NCBI GenBank assembly: GCA_905215855.1
Contig: CAJMRT010000005.1
Coordinates: 1-64,000, forward strand
Length of the DNA stretch: 64,000 nucleotides
Source of the DNA: an uncultured bacterium
GTDB lineage: Bacteria > Bacillota > Clostridia > Oscillospirales > Acutalibacteraceae
Reading direction: 5' to 3'
The notes under the pieces were generated by a model that was given only the letters and a program-made list of their open reading frames with translations, made no database searches and was not told where the DNA came from. The position numbers and the translations under genes were made by a program. Shown here piece by piece: positions 29,779 through 40,049 of this stretch (within the stretch, counting starts at the first letter, position 1; every line of letters begins with the position of its first letter).

Positions 29779-31872
29779 TCACACACCGAAAAGAAGTTCG
29801 CCGTATGACGGATAAGGCCAGTATTCCGAAGCTGTTTCTGTTTCCATTGCGTCACCGACAGCTCTGAGTTCCTGCATAAGTGCAAATACTGTTTCTCTGT
29901 AGTACTTAGCATACTTGAGGTTGTCATCGCTGTAGTCGCTTGCCTTGATAACAGCCTCTTCAAGCTCTGCAGTTTTCTTTGAGAAACATACAAGTTTGTT
30001 TGAAAGGCTTGTAATGAGGTCTTCCTCAACACTTGTAGGAATAGCGTCTGAAAGTGCCTTCTTGGCAAGTGCTGTATCCGTAAGATCTCTTACATATGAT
30101 GTAACGGCAGGAAGAATGTTCTTCTTAGCCATATCAATCATTGTGAGAGCCTCAATGTTAATCTGCTTAGAATAGCTTTCAAGCTCAATTTCATATCTTG
30201 CACGGATTTCGTCTGCCGAACAAATCTTATTCTTAACAAAGAGGTCAACATTCTTCTTGTCAAGGAAGTGTTCCATTGCGTCAGGAAGTGACTTGAGGTT
30301 AAGAAGTCCTCTTCTTTCAGCCTCTTCAACCCACTCGGGAGCGTAGTTGTTGCCGTTGAAGATAATGTTCTGATGCTCTGTGAATACTTTCTTAACAAGA
30401 GCCTTGATAGCTGCGTCCATATCATCCGCATCTTTAAGCTCATCATAGAACTCTGAAAGTTCTTCGGCTACCATAGTATTGAGCATATAGTTAGGACAGG
30501 CAATGTTAAGTGAAGAACCAAGTGCTCTGAATTCAAACTTGTTACCTGTGAATGCAAAAGGTGATGTACGGTTACGATCCGATGTGTCCTTCATAAAGTC
30601 AGGAAGAACATCAACGCCTGTTCTCATCTTCTGCTTACCCTTGCTTACATATTCTCTGTCATTGATGATTGAATCAACGAGTTCGCCGAGGTCATCACCG
30701 AGATACATTGAAATGATTGCAGGCGGTGCTTCGTTAGCGCCGAGACGGTGGTCGTTACCTGCCGATGCAACCGTGATTCTGAGAAGATCCTGATACTCGT
30801 GAACAGCCTTTACAACTGCTGCAAGGAAAAGCTGGAACTGAAGGTTGTTCTCAGGAGTCTTGCCGGGATCAAGAAGGTTTTCGCCTGTGTTGGTTGAAAT
30901 TGACCAGTTGTTGTGCTTACCGGAACCGTTAACACCTGCGAACGGCTTTTCGTGAAGAAGACAAACAAGACCGTGTCTTTCGGCAACCTTCTTCATAACT
31001 TCCATTGTAAGCTCGTTGTGGTCGGTTGCAATGTTTGTTGTTGTGAAGATAGGAGCAAGCTCGTGCTGTGAAGGAGCAACTTCATTATGCTTTGTCTTTG
31101 CAAGGATACCGAGTTTCCAGAGTTCCTCGTCAAGGTCTTTCATATAAGCAGCAACTCTTGTCTTGATTGCACCGAAGTAATGGTCGTCAAGTTCCTGTCC
31201 TTTAGGAGCTTTTGCACCGAAAAGTGTTCTGCCTGTATAAATAAGATCCTCTCTCTGGTCGTAAGCTTCCTTATCAATAAGGAAGTATTCCTGCTCCGGA
31301 CCTACTGTTGTTGTAACTCTTGTAACATTTTCTTTGCCGAGAAGATGAAGAATCTTTACAGCCTCTGTATTCATTCTCTCCATTGAACGAAGAAGAGGAG
31401 TTTTCTTATCGAGAACCTCGCCTGTATAAGAACAGAATGCTGTAGGAATGTAAAGTGTTCCGTCCTTAACGAATGCATATGATGTCGGATCCCATGTTGT
31501 ATAGCCTCTTGCTTCGAATGTGGCACGAATACCGCCGCTTGGGAAAGAAGAAGCATCAGGCTCGCCCTTTACAAGCTCTTTACCTGAGAACTCCATGATA
31601 ACCTGACCCTCACCGTTCGGTGCGATAAAGCTGTCATGCTTTTCGGCTGTGATACCTGTCATCGGCTGGAACCAGTGTGTGTAGTGGGTACAGCCCATCT
31701 CAACTGCCCAGTCCTTCATAGCAGCCGCAACAACATTTGCAACGCCGAGGTCAAGCGGTTCACCGTTCTGGATTGTCTTTTTCAAAGCCTTGTAAGTTGA
31801 CTTTGGAAGTCTTTCCTGCATCTTCTGGTCATTAAATACCATGCTGCCAAAAATTTCGGGAACTTTTGCCAT
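29779..31872 (-). CDS. glnN: Glutamine synthetase, type III
   Basis: 697 aa, the length of GSIII rather than the 440-470 aa of GSI. Starts [15 protein letters not shown] as usual for GlnN. Conserved parts: an ATP/glutamate site ([21 protein letters not shown]), [11 protein letters not shown] and [21 protein letters not shown]. Makes glutamine from glutamate, ammonia and ATP. Located between the ammonium channel and divergent gltBD, so the whole GS-GOGAT route with uptake lies together. The leader has a promoter, a terminator and an ANTAR-type hairpin. Confidence 0.96.
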   Translation of the reverse strand: MAKVPEIFGSMVFNDQKMQERLPKSTYKALKKTIQNGEPLDLGVANVVAAAMKDWAVEMGCTHYTHWFQPMTGITAEKHDSFIAPNGEGQVIMEFSGKELVKGEPDASSFPSGGIRATFEARGYTTWDPTSYAFVKDGTLYIPTAFCSYTGEVLDKKTPLLRSMERMNTEAVKILHLLGKENVTRVTTTVGPEQEYFLIDKEAYDQREDLIYTGRTLFGAKAPKGQELDDHYFGAIKTRVAAYMKDLDEELWKLGILAKTKHNEVAPSQHELAPIFTTTNIATDHNELTMEVMKKVAERHGLVCLLHEKPFAGVNGSGKHNNWSISTNTGENLLDPGKTPENNLQFQLFLAAVVKAVHEYQDLLRITVASAGNDHRLGANEAPPAIISMYLGDDLGELVDSIINDREYVSKGKQKMRTGVDVLPDFMKDTSDRNRTSPFAFTGNKFEFRALGSSLNIACPNYMLNTMVAEELSEFYDELKDADDMDAAIKALVKKVFTEHQNIIFNGNNYAPEWVEEAERRGLLNLKSLPDAMEHFLDKKNVDLFVKNKICSADEIRARYEIELESYSKQINIEALTMIDMAKKNILPAVTSYVRDLTDTALAKKALSDAIPTSVEEDLITSLSNKLVCFSKKTAELEEAVIKASDYSDDNLKYAKYYRETVFALMQELRAVGDAMETETASEYWPYPSYGELLFGV

Positions 31873-31929
31873 TTTAATTCTCTCCTATCCATTTTGAAAA
31901 TAAATTTTAATGGTCTGATTTTTGCTTTA

Positions 31930-31979
31930 TAAAAACAGAAAAGGACACTGTAAGCCTCAGCTCACAGCGCCCTTGCTGT
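31930..31979 (-). promoter_or_regulatory. glnN leader: terminator overlapped by an ANTAR-type hexaloop hairpin
   Basis: A 13-bp terminator stem (31972-31960 with 31955-31943, TGAG loop) is followed by TTTTCTGTTTTT on the minus strand. Three of its pairs are G-U, possible only in minus-strand RNA, which confirms the direction. Its 5' arm overlaps ACAGC-AAGGGC-GCTGT (31979-31964), a hairpin with hexaloop AAGGGC (A1, G4). The two folds exclude each other, as in ANTAR-controlled leaders. A second (P1) hairpin is not visible. Confidence 0.65.
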
Positions 31980-31992
31980 CTTTGATGTTGTT

Positions 31993-32021
31993 AGTATATT
32001 CCACTTTTGCGAATTTGTCAA
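31993..32021 (-). promoter_or_regulatory. Promoter of glnN
   Basis: Minus strand: TTGACA (32021-32016), 17-bp spacer, TATACT (31998-31993). The predicted start near 31986 gives a leader of about 114 nt. Confidence 0.75.
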
Positions 32022-32174
32022 TACATTTTTTGAAAAAAGTTTTGAAATTGCAAGTTTTATTAAACTTCCTGCAAAATTAAGCTGAAACACCAATAAGAGT
32101 TGCATATTTCCTACAACAATCACAGTAAAATGAAAGTTTTACCCTTAAAAGTTGCAATTTTCCTCTATTTTCCC

Positions 32175-32204
32175 TTGACAAAGCACAATGTATAGTTATA
32201 TAAT
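32175..32204 (+). promoter_or_regulatory. Promoter of gltBD
   Basis: TTGACA (32175-32180), 18-bp spacer, TATAAT (32199-32204). The predicted start is near 32211, giving a leader of about 280 nt. Confidence 0.75.
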
Positions 32205-32210
32205 CTAAGT

Positions 32211-32491
32211 GCTGATTTTTCTTGATCAACGATGACAGGGCATTTCAGAACATCAGCCGACCTGCACATTCACCTTTGCAGGATACAACACAGGCTGAGC
32301 ATAGCGGTTTTACCGCTGAGAAGAGATTGGGCATTTTACAATTACATATATATGATTGATTATTAACCGGCAGAACATTAATTGCCACTTTGAACCGATA
32401 AGTTTACGAAAGCAAACTTCCTTTTACATATATATGTATATAAAAAGTCCGCTGAATAATTTTTGTGATTAACAGGAAAGGGTGATCATTA
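32211..32491 (+). promoter_or_regulatory. Long structured leader of gltBD
   Basis: Several hairpins: GCTGAT/ATCAGC (32211-32216, 32252-32257) enclosing GATG-ACAGGG-CATT (32231-32244, hexaloop with A1 and G4), CCTGCA/TGCAGG (32261-32281 region), AGCGG/CCGCT (about 32307-32321) and a GAAA-capped AAGTTT/AAACTT stem near 32401. No clear terminator and no riboswitch class that I recognise. Confidence 0.4.
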
Positions 32492-35400
32492 ATGGAACAG
32501 ACAGTCAGAGAGAACAACAAGACTCTGTATTCTCCGAAGTTTGAACATGATAACTGCGGTATCGGAGCTGTTGTTAATATTAAGGGTATCAAGTCACACG
32601 ACACCGTGGCAAACGCTCTGACAATTGTTGAAACTCTCGAACACAGAGCAGGTAAGGATGCCGAAGGCAAAACAGGTGACGGCGTAGGTATTCTTCTCCA
32701 GATTTCACACAAATTTTTTAAGAAGGCAGCTGCTGAAATCGGCATTAAGCTCGGTTCCGAAAGAGATTACGCTGTAGGTATGTTCTTCTTCCCTCAGAAT
32801 GAGCTTGCAAGAAATCAGGCAAAGAAGATGTTTGAAATCATTGCAGAAAAAGAAGGTCTTACAGTTCTCGGTTGGAGAAATGTTCCTTCAAGGCCCGAGG
32901 TCCTCGGTCACAGAGCGGTTGATTGTATGCCTGCAATCATGCAGTGCTTCATCAAAAGACCTCACGGTGTAAAAAGAGGTCTTCCGTTCGACAGAAAGCT
33001 CTATGTTGCAAGAAGAGTTTTTGAGCAAAGTAATGAAGACACATATGTAGTTTCGCTTTCAAGCAGAACTATTGTATATAAAGGTATGTTCCTTGTCGGC
33101 GATCTTCGTAACTTCTTCCTTGATCTTCAGGACGAGGATTACGAGTCTGCAATCGCTATGGTTCACTCCCGTTTTTCAACCAACACAAATCCAAGCTGGC
33201 AAAGAGCTCATCCTAACAGAATGATTGTTCACAACGGTGAAATCAACACAATCAGAGGCAACGCTGACAAGATGCTTGCCCGTGAGGAAACAATGCGTTC
33301 GGAGCATCTCAAGGGTGACCTTGACAAGGTTATTCCTGTTGTAAACACAGAGGGTTCAGACTCTGCAATGCTTGATAACACACTTGAATTTCTCGTAATG
33401 AGCGGTATGGAGCTTCCTCTTGCCGTTATGATTACAATTCCGGAGCCGTGGGATAATAACGGCACAATGAGCCAGAAGAAAAAGGACTTCTATCAGTATT
33501 ATGCAACAATGATGGAGCCGTGGGACGGTCCTGCGTCAATCCTTTTCTCTGACGGTGACATTATGGGTGCGGTTCTTGACCGTAACGGTCTGCGTCCGTC
33601 AAGATACTACATCACGGATGACGGCAACCTCATTCTTTCATCGGAAGTCGGCGCACTTCCTATTGATCCCGCAAAGATTGTTACAAAGGAAAGACTTCGC
33701 CCGGGCAAAATGCTCCTTGTCGATACGGTTCAGGGCAGACTCATTGATGACGATGAACTCAAAGAGTATTATGCGTCAAAACAGCCTTACGGCGAATGGC
33801 TCGACAGTAATCTTGTTTGTCTTAAAGACCTCAAAATTCCTAATATGAAGGTTGAGGAGCATTCATATAAAGAAAGACAAAAACTCCAGAAGGCTTTCGG
33901 ATATACCTACGAAGATGTTATGACATCAATCCTTCCTATGGCAAAGAACGGCACAGAGTCAATTGCCGCAATGGGTACAGACAGTCCGCTTGCAGTTCTT
34001 TCAAAAGAACCGCAGCCGCTTTTCAACTACTTCAAACAGCTCTTTGCACAGGTTACAAACCCGCCGATTGACGCAATCCGTGAGGAAGTTGTAACATCAA
34101 CAACAATTTATATCGGCGAGGACGGCAACATCCTTGAGGAGCGTCCCGAAAACTGCAAGGTTATGAAGATTCACAACCCGATTCTTACATCAACCGATAT
34201 TCTCAAAATCAAGAATATGCACATTCCGGGCTTTAAGGTTGCGGTTATCCCGATTCTCTACTACAAGAACACAAGCCTTTCAAAGGCTGTTAAGCGACTT
34301 TTCATTGAAGCTGACAAGGCTTACAATGACGGTGCAAATATTCTTATCCTCTCCGACAGAGGAGTTGACGAAAACCATCTTGCAATTCCGTCACTTCTTG
34401 CAGTATCCGCTCTTCATCAGCACCTTGTTGCAACAAAGAAGAGAACTTCACTTGCAATGGTACTTGAAAGCGGTGAGCCGAGAGAAGTTCATCATTTTGC
34501 AACACTTCTCGGCTACGGTGCAAGTGCAATCAACCCGTATCTTGCTCAGGAAACAATCCATGAGCTTATCGGCGACGACCTTCTTGACAAGGACTACTAC
34601 GCAGCAGTTGACGATTACAACAGCGCAGTTCTACACGGCATCGTAAAGATTGCATCAAAAATGGGTATTTCAACAATCCAGTCATATCAGGGCTCACAGA
34701 TTTTTGAGGCTATCGGTATCGGCAAGGATGTTATTGACGAATACTTCACAGGCACAGTCAGCAGAATCGGCGGTATCACAATCAAGGATATTGAAAAGAA
34801 TGTTGACAAGCTTCACACAGCGGCATTTGATCCGCTTGACCTCGGTGTAAGTGATGAGCTTGAATCCCGTGGTTCACACAAGTTCAGAAGCGGCAAAGAG
34901 GAACACCTCTACAATCCGCAGACTATATATATGCTCCAGCAGGCAACAAGAACAGGCGATTATGAGCTTTACAAAAAGTATTCTCATATGATTTCCGAAG
35001 AAATGGATCCTGTAAACATCAGAGGCCTTTTCGACTTCAACTTTGCAGAAACTCCTGTTCCGCTTGATGAGGTTGAAAGCGTTGATTCAATCGTAAAGCG
35101 TTTCAAGACAGGCGCTATGTCCTACGGTTCAATCTCACAGGAGGCTCACGAAACACTTGCGATTGCAATGAATCAGCTTCACGGCAAGTCAAACTCAGGT
35201 GAGGGCGGCGAAAGCCTTGAAAGACTTCTCACAAAAGGTCAGAAGGTTGACAGATGTTCTGCAATCAAACAGGTTGCGTCAGGTCGTTTCGGTGTTACAT
35301 CAAGATACCTTACATCTGCAAACGAAATTCAGATTAAAATGGCTCAAGGTGCAAAGCCTGGTGAAGGCGGACATCTTCCGGGCAAAAAGGTTTATCCCTG

Positions 35401-37033
35401 GATTGCAAAAACCCGTCATTCAACACCGGGTGTATCGCTCATCTCTCCCCCACCGCACCACGACATTTACTCAATTGAGGACCTTGCACAGCTTATCTAC
35501 GACCTCAAAAATTCTAACAAAGACGCAAGAATCTCTGTTAAGCTCGTTTCGGAATGCGGTGTAGGTACGGTTGCCGCAGGCGTTGCAAAAGCAGGTGCAG
35601 GCGTAATCCTTATTTCAGGTTATGACGGCGGTACAGGCGCTGCTCCGAGAAACTCAATCTACAACGCAGGTCTGCCGTGGGAACTCGGTCTTGCCGAGGC
35701 TCATCAGACGCTCATTATGAACGACCTTCGTAACAAGGTTGTTATTGAAACCGACGGTAAGCTTATGAACGGCCGTGATGTTGCAATTGCCGCAATGCTC
35801 GGTGCAGAGGAATTCGGTTTTGCAACTGCTCCGCTTGTAACTCTCGGTTGTGCAATGATGAGAGTATGTAACCTTGATACCTGCCCGTTCGGCGTTGCCA
35901 CACAAAACCCCGAGCTCAGAAAAAGATTCTGCGGCAAGCCCGAATATGTAATAAACTTTATGAAGTTTGTAGCAAGCGAACTTCGTGAATATATGTCAAA
36001 GCTCGGTGTAAAAACCGTTGATGAGCTTGTCGGAAGAATTGACCTCATCAAGAGAAAAGAAGGCATCACAGGACAGGCTGCCGAGGTTGACCTTTCTAAC
36101 ATTCTTGACACAAACTTTGTTTCGGAAAAGGTTGAATACAACAAAAAGAGCCTTTATGATTTCAAGCTTGAATCAACACTTGACGAGAGAATCCTCTGCA
36201 AAGAATTTGCAAAGGTTCTTGCAAAAGGCACAAAGAAAAAGGTTGAAGTCAATGTTAAGAACACTGACCGTTCATTCGGTACAATCTTCGGCTCCGAGGT
36301 TACAAGAAAGCATTACAACAACCTTGATGACGATACATTTACAGTAGTCTGCAACGGTTCGGGCGGTCAGAGCTTTGGCGCATTCATTCCAAAGGGACTC
36401 ACACTTGAACTTGTGGGCGACTCAAACGACTACTTCGGCAAGGGACTTTCAGGCGGTAAGCTGGTAGTTTATCCTCCGAAGAACTCAACATTTGACGCAG
36501 GTAACAACATCATCATCGGTAATGTTGCACTTTACGGTGCAACAAGCGGCAAGGCATTCATCAACGGTGTTGCAGGCGAGCGTTTCTGTGTAAGAAACTC
36601 AGGCGCAACGGCAGTTGTTGAGGGTGTCGGCGACCACGGTTGTGAATATATGACAGGCGGTCGGGTTGTTGTTATCGGCAAAACAGGCAAAAACTTTGCC
36701 GCAGGTATGTCCGGCGGTGTTGCCTATGTTCTTGATGAAGAAAGAGATCTTTACACAAAACTCAACAAAGAAATGGTTCTCTTCTCTGAGGTAACAGAAA
36801 AGTACGATATCATCGAACTCAAAACGCTTATAGAAGAACATGTTGCAGCAACAGGTTCACAGAGGGGCAAGAAAATCCTTGATAACTTTGACGAGTATCT
36901 TCCGAAATTCAAGAAGATTATTCCGCACGACTACAAGAGAATGATGGCTGCAATTGCCGCTTATGAAGAAAAAGGTCTTACAAACGAGCAGGCACAGATT
37001 GAAGCTTTCTACGAAATTGTGAATAATAAATAA
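32492..37033 (+). CDS. gltB: Glutamate synthase large subunit
   Basis: 1513 aa. After a 21-residue propeptide comes the catalytic Cys22 (HDNCGIGAVV) of the class II amidotransferase domain. Then the central domain, the FMN-binding synthase domain (RFGVTSRYL, GAKPGEGGHLPGKKV), the 3Fe-4S motif CNLDTCPFG and the C-terminal GXGXG beta-helix domain. With GltD it makes two glutamates from glutamine and 2-oxoglutarate. AAAGGGTG site. First gene of a two-gene operon divergent from glnN. Confidence 0.97.
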   Translation: MEQTVRENNKTLYSPKFEHDNCGIGAVVNIKGIKSHDTVANALTIVETLEHRAGKDAEGKTGDGVGILLQISHKFFKKAAAEIGIKLGSERDYAVGMFFFPQNELARNQAKKMFEIIAEKEGLTVLGWRNVPSRPEVLGHRAVDCMPAIMQCFIKRPHGVKRGLPFDRKLYVARRVFEQSNEDTYVVSLSSRTIVYKGMFLVGDLRNFFLDLQDEDYESAIAMVHSRFSTNTNPSWQRAHPNRMIVHNGEINTIRGNADKMLAREETMRSEHLKGDLDKVIPVVNTEGSDSAMLDNTLEFLVMSGMELPLAVMITIPEPWDNNGTMSQKKKDFYQYYATMMEPWDGPASILFSDGDIMGAVLDRNGLRPSRYYITDDGNLILSSEVGALPIDPAKIVTKERLRPGKMLLVDTVQGRLIDDDELKEYYASKQPYGEWLDSNLVCLKDLKIPNMKVEEHSYKERQKLQKAFGYTYEDVMTSILPMAKNGTESIAAMGTDSPLAVLSKEPQPLFNYFKQLFAQVTNPPIDAIREEVVTSTTIYIGEDGNILEERPENCKVMKIHNPILTSTDILKIKNMHIPGFKVAVIPILYYKNTSLSKAVKRLFIEADKAYNDGANILILSDRGVDENHLAIPSLLAVSALHQHLVATKKRTSLAMVLESGEPREVHHFATLLGYGASAINPYLAQETIHELIGDDLLDKDYYAAVDDYNSAVLHGIVKIASKMGISTIQSYQGSQIFEAIGIGKDVIDEYFTGTVSRIGGITIKDIEKNVDKLHTAAFDPLDLGVSDELESRGSHKFRSGKEEHLYNPQTIYMLQQATRTGDYELYKKYSHMISEEMDPVNIRGLFDFNFAETPVPLDEVESVDSIVKRFKTGAMSYGSISQEAHETLAIAMNQLHGKSNSGEGGESLERLLTKGQKVDRCSAIKQVASGRFGVTSRYLTSANEIQIKMAQGAKPGEGGHLPGKKVYPWIAKTRHSTPGVSLISPPPHHDIYSIEDLAQLIYDLKNSNKDARISVKLVSECGVGTVAAGVAKAGAGVILISGYDGGTGAAPRNSIYNAGLPWELGLAEAHQTLIMNDLRNKVVIETDGKLMNGRDVAIAAMLGAEEFGFATAPLVTLGCAMMRVCNLDTCPFGVATQNPELRKRFCGKPEYVINFMKFVASELREYMSKLGVKTVDELVGRIDLIKRKEGITGQAAEVDLSNILDTNFVSEKVEYNKKSLYDFKLESTLDERILCKEFAKVLAKGTKKKVEVNVKNTDRSFGTIFGSEVTRKHYNNLDDDTFTVVCNGSGGQSFGAFIPKGLTLELVGDSNDYFGKGLSGGKLVVYPPKNSTFDAGNNIIIGNVALYGATSGKAFINGVAGERFCVRNSGATAVVEGVGDHGCEYMTGGRVVVIGKTGKNFAAGMSGGVAYVLDEERDLYTKLNKEMVLFSEVTEKYDIIELKTLIEEHVAATGSQRGKKILDNFDEYLPKFKKIIPHDYKRMMAAIAAYEEKGLTNEQAQIEAFYEIVNNK

Positions 37034-37046
37034 GGAGGGGACATCA

Positions 37047-38531
37047 ATGGGAAAACCAACAGGATTTATGGAATATAAGCGTGAGGATGCTCCGGCATAC
37101 TCCGTAAAAGAGAGAATCAAAAATTTTGACGAGTTTCACGATCCCCTCAGCAAAGAGGATCAGCAAAAACAGGGTGCAAGATGCATGGACTGCGGTGTGC
37201 CTTTCTGTCAGGCAGGAATGCAGATCGGTTCTGCATTCTCAGGCTGTCCGCTTAACAACCTCATTCCCGAATGGAACGACCTCATCTACAAGGGCAACTG
37301 GGAACAGGCTTACAACCGTCTTAAAGTTACAAACAACTTCCCCGAATTTACATCCCGTGTATGTCCTGCTCTCTGTGAAAAGGCATGCACCTGCGGTGCA
37401 AACGGTGACGCTGTCAGCGTAAGAGCCAACGAATACGGAATCATTGAAAATGCCTATGAAGAAGGTCTTGCAGACGCAAGAATTCCAAAGGTAAGAACAG
37501 GCAAGAAAATTGCAATCATCGGTTCGGGTCCATCGGGACTTGCCGCTGCCGACCAGCTCAATCAGCGCGGTCACTCTGTAACGGTATTTGAACGCAATGA
37601 CAGAGTAGGCGGTCTGCTTATGTACGGCATTCCGAATATGAAGCTTGAAAAAGATGTTATCGAACGCAAGATTAACATTATGGAAGAAGAAGGCGTAACC
37701 TTTGAAACCTGCTCAAATGTCGGCAAAGACATCAAGGCAAGCGAAATCCTCAAGGACTTTGACCGTGTAATCCTTGCTTGCGGTGCATCAAATCCGAGAG
37801 ATATCAAAGTTCCCGGCAGAGAGGCAAATGGCATTTACTTTGCCGTTGACTTCCTCAAATCAACAACAAAATCACTTCTTGACTGCAACCTCAGAGAGGG
37901 TACATTCATCAGCGCAAAAGGCAAGAATGTAATGGTAATCGGCGGCGGCGACACAGGTAACGACTGCGTCGGCACAAGCATCAGACACGGTGCAAAATCC
38001 GTTCTTCAGCTTGAAATGATGCCTAAACTTCCCGACGCAAGAAGTGCCGATAACCCATGGCCGCAATGGCCGAGAGTCTGCAAAACAGACTACGGTCAGG
38101 AAGAGGCTATTGAAGTTTACGGTCACGATCCACGAGTTTATCAGACAACCGTTAAGCAGTTCATTGCTGACAAGAACGGCAATCTTGTAGGTGCGGAGCT
38201 TGTTAAGCTCAAGCCCGAAAAGGATGCTAAAACAGGCAAACTTATGATGAAAGAGGTTGAAGGCTCAGAGTACAAGGTTGATGTTGAACTCGTACTCATT
38301 GCGGCAGGATTCCTCGGCAGCGAAAACTATGTAACCAAGGCATTCGGTGTTGAAACAAACGCAAGAACCAATGTTGCAACGGCAGAAGGCTCACACAAGA
38401 CAAATGTTGAAAATGTATTTGTTACAGGCGATATGCACAGAGGACAGTCACTTGTTGTCTGGGCAATTCGTGAGGGCAGAGATGTTGCCAAAGAAGTTGA
38501 CGAAAGCCTTATGGGATACACAAATCTTTGA
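37047..38531 (+). CDS. gltD: Glutamate synthase small subunit (NADPH-dependent)
   Basis: 494 aa. N-terminal ferredoxin-like cluster region with the cysteine motifs CMDCGVPFC, GCPLNNLIP and CPALCEKACTC, then FAD (AIIGSGPSGLAAADQL) and NADPH (MVIGGGDTGNDC) Rossmann folds, and a late FAD motif GDMHRGQSLVVWAI. It feeds electrons from NADPH to GltB. It lies 13 bp after gltB with an AAGGAGGGG site. Confidence 0.96.
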   Translation: MGKPTGFMEYKREDAPAYSVKERIKNFDEFHDPLSKEDQQKQGARCMDCGVPFCQAGMQIGSAFSGCPLNNLIPEWNDLIYKGNWEQAYNRLKVTNNFPEFTSRVCPALCEKACTCGANGDAVSVRANEYGIIENAYEEGLADARIPKVRTGKKIAIIGSGPSGLAAADQLNQRGHSVTVFERNDRVGGLLMYGIPNMKLEKDVIERKINIMEEEGVTFETCSNVGKDIKASEILKDFDRVILACGASNPRDIKVPGREANGIYFAVDFLKSTTKSLLDCNLREGTFISAKGKNVMVIGGGDTGNDCVGTSIRHGAKSVLQLEMMPKLPDARSADNPWPQWPRVCKTDYGQEEAIEVYGHDPRVYQTTVKQFIADKNGNLVGAELVKLKPEKDAKTGKLMMKEVEGSEYKVDVELVLIAAGFLGSENYVTKAFGVETNARTNVATAEGSHKTNVENVFVTGDMHRGQSLVVWAIREGRDVAKEVDESLMGYTNL

Positions 38532-38587
38532 TTGATTACAAATAACCTGATAATCCTCAATTTTTCGATATATCGGTTAATAATCAG

Positions 38588-38625
38588 AAAGCGCAGGAGC
38601 GGATTTTCCCCCCTGCGTTTTTCTT
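38588..38625 (+). terminator. Intrinsic terminator of gltBD
   Basis: CGCAGG (38592-38597) pairs with CCTGCG (38612-38617), followed by TTTTTC. It lies about 57 bp after the gltD stop. Confidence 0.7.
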
Positions 38626-38715
38626 TGTCATTAAGGATTTGTTTCTGTTGCATATCAATATGATTGATGATAAAATATAGAATATATACAATGCAATAAA
38701 ATGTGAGGAAATATT

Positions 38716-39888
38716 ATGAGTAACAGACCTGAAACCAATAAACAAAGCTGTCCCGTTTACAAAAAATGCGGCGGTTGTCAACTGCAAAATCTGTCATATC
38801 CCGAACAGCTTGAATTCAAGCAGAAGAAAGTCGAAAAACTTCTCAAACGCTTTTGCACCGTTGAAAAAATTATCGGAATGAAAATTCCCTACCACTACCG
38901 CAACAAGGTTCAGGCGGCTTTTTATACAGACAAAAAGGGTAAAATCATTTCGGGTGTGTATCAGTCGGGCAGTCATCATGTTGTCGGAATTGACAGCTGT
39001 CAGACAGAGGATGTTATTGCCGACAAAATCATCGTTGCAGTACGCAAGCTCCTCCCCTCTTTCAGAATGACAACCTATAACGAGGACACAGGCAAAGGTT
39101 TTCTCCGTCACATTCTTGTGAAAAGAGGCTTTGCGACAAATCAGATTATGCTTGTGCTTGTGACAGGTACACCTGTTTTTCCGTCAAAAAACAATTTTGT
39201 AAAAGCGATTCTGAAACAGTTTCCCGAAATCACAACCATTGTGCAAAATATAAACCCCTACCGCACCAACCTTGTACTCGGTGACAATCAGAAAGTGCTG
39301 TACGGCAAGGGCTATATTGAGGATATTCTCTGCGGTTGCAGGTTCAGAATTTCGCCGAAAAGCTTTTACCAAATTAACCCTGTTCAGACCGAAGTTTTGT
39401 ACGGCAAAGCAATTGAATTTGCAAATCTCAAAGGCAACGAAACCGTGCTTGACACCTACTGCGGAATCGGCACAATCGGCATAATTGCCGCCAAAAACGG
39501 CGCAGGGAATGTTATCGGTGCAGAACTTAACGGCGATGCCGTGAGGGATGCAATCGTAAACGCAAGAGCAAATAATCTGAAAAATATCCGTTTCTACAAA
39601 GCCGATGCGGGCGAGTTTATGAGAGAAGCTGCAGACGAGGACGAAAAGCCCGATGTTGTGTTTATGGATCCGCCAAGAGCCGGAAGTGACCGAAAATTTC
39701 TCGACTCACTAATCAAAATGTCTCCGAAAAAGGTTGTCTATGTTTCCTGCAACCCCGAAACATTGGCAAGGGATTTAGCCTACCTAACCCAAAACAGCCC
39801 CTACAAAGCCAAAAAAATCCAACCCGTAGATATGTTCCCCCACACAGCACATGTGGAGACGGTTGTCATTTTGAATAGAAATGTATGA
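38716..39888 (+). CDS. 23S rRNA uracil-C5 methyltransferase, RlmD/RumA family
   Basis: 390 aa. N-terminal iron-sulfur cysteines (C12, C18, C21 in CPVYKKCGGCQ, plus one in DSCQTED), a central TRAM-less RNA domain, SAM motif DTYCGIGTIGI and the catalytic VSCNPETLARDL. The exact uridine target (RlmD-like or RlmCD-like) cannot be told from sequence. The GAGGAAA site precedes the ATG. Single gene. Confidence 0.9.
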   Translation: MSNRPETNKQSCPVYKKCGGCQLQNLSYPEQLEFKQKKVEKLLKRFCTVEKIIGMKIPYHYRNKVQAAFYTDKKGKIISGVYQSGSHHVVGIDSCQTEDVIADKIIVAVRKLLPSFRMTTYNEDTGKGFLRHILVKRGFATNQIMLVLVTGTPVFPSKNNFVKAILKQFPEITTIVQNINPYRTNLVLGDNQKVLYGKGYIEDILCGCRFRISPKSFYQINPVQTEVLYGKAIEFANLKGNETVLDTYCGIGTIGIIAAKNGAGNVIGAELNGDAVRDAIVNARANNLKNIRFYKADAGEFMREAADEDEKPDVVFMDPPRAGSDRKFLDSLIKMSPKKVVYVSCNPETLARDLAYLTQNSPYKAKKIQPVDMFPHTAHVETVVILNRNV

Positions 39889-39992
39889 TGTAAATACAAG
39901 GGTTAAAACCATATCTTTCAAAAAGCTTAATTTGCAGTAGAGGTATTTTGTGTATTTATACAAAAACATTACACACAACCAAGCAAAAACTA

Positions 39993-40021
39993 TTGACAGT
40001 TCTGTTTTTAATGATTATAAT
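39993..40021 (+). promoter_or_regulatory. Promoter of the cohesin-like gene
   Basis: TTGACA (39993-39998), 17-bp spacer, TATAAT (40016-40021), both consensus. The leader is about 22 nt with an AAAGGGGG site. Confidence 0.85.
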
Positions 40022-40049
40022 TTAAGTAATAAATAAAAGGGGGATTATT

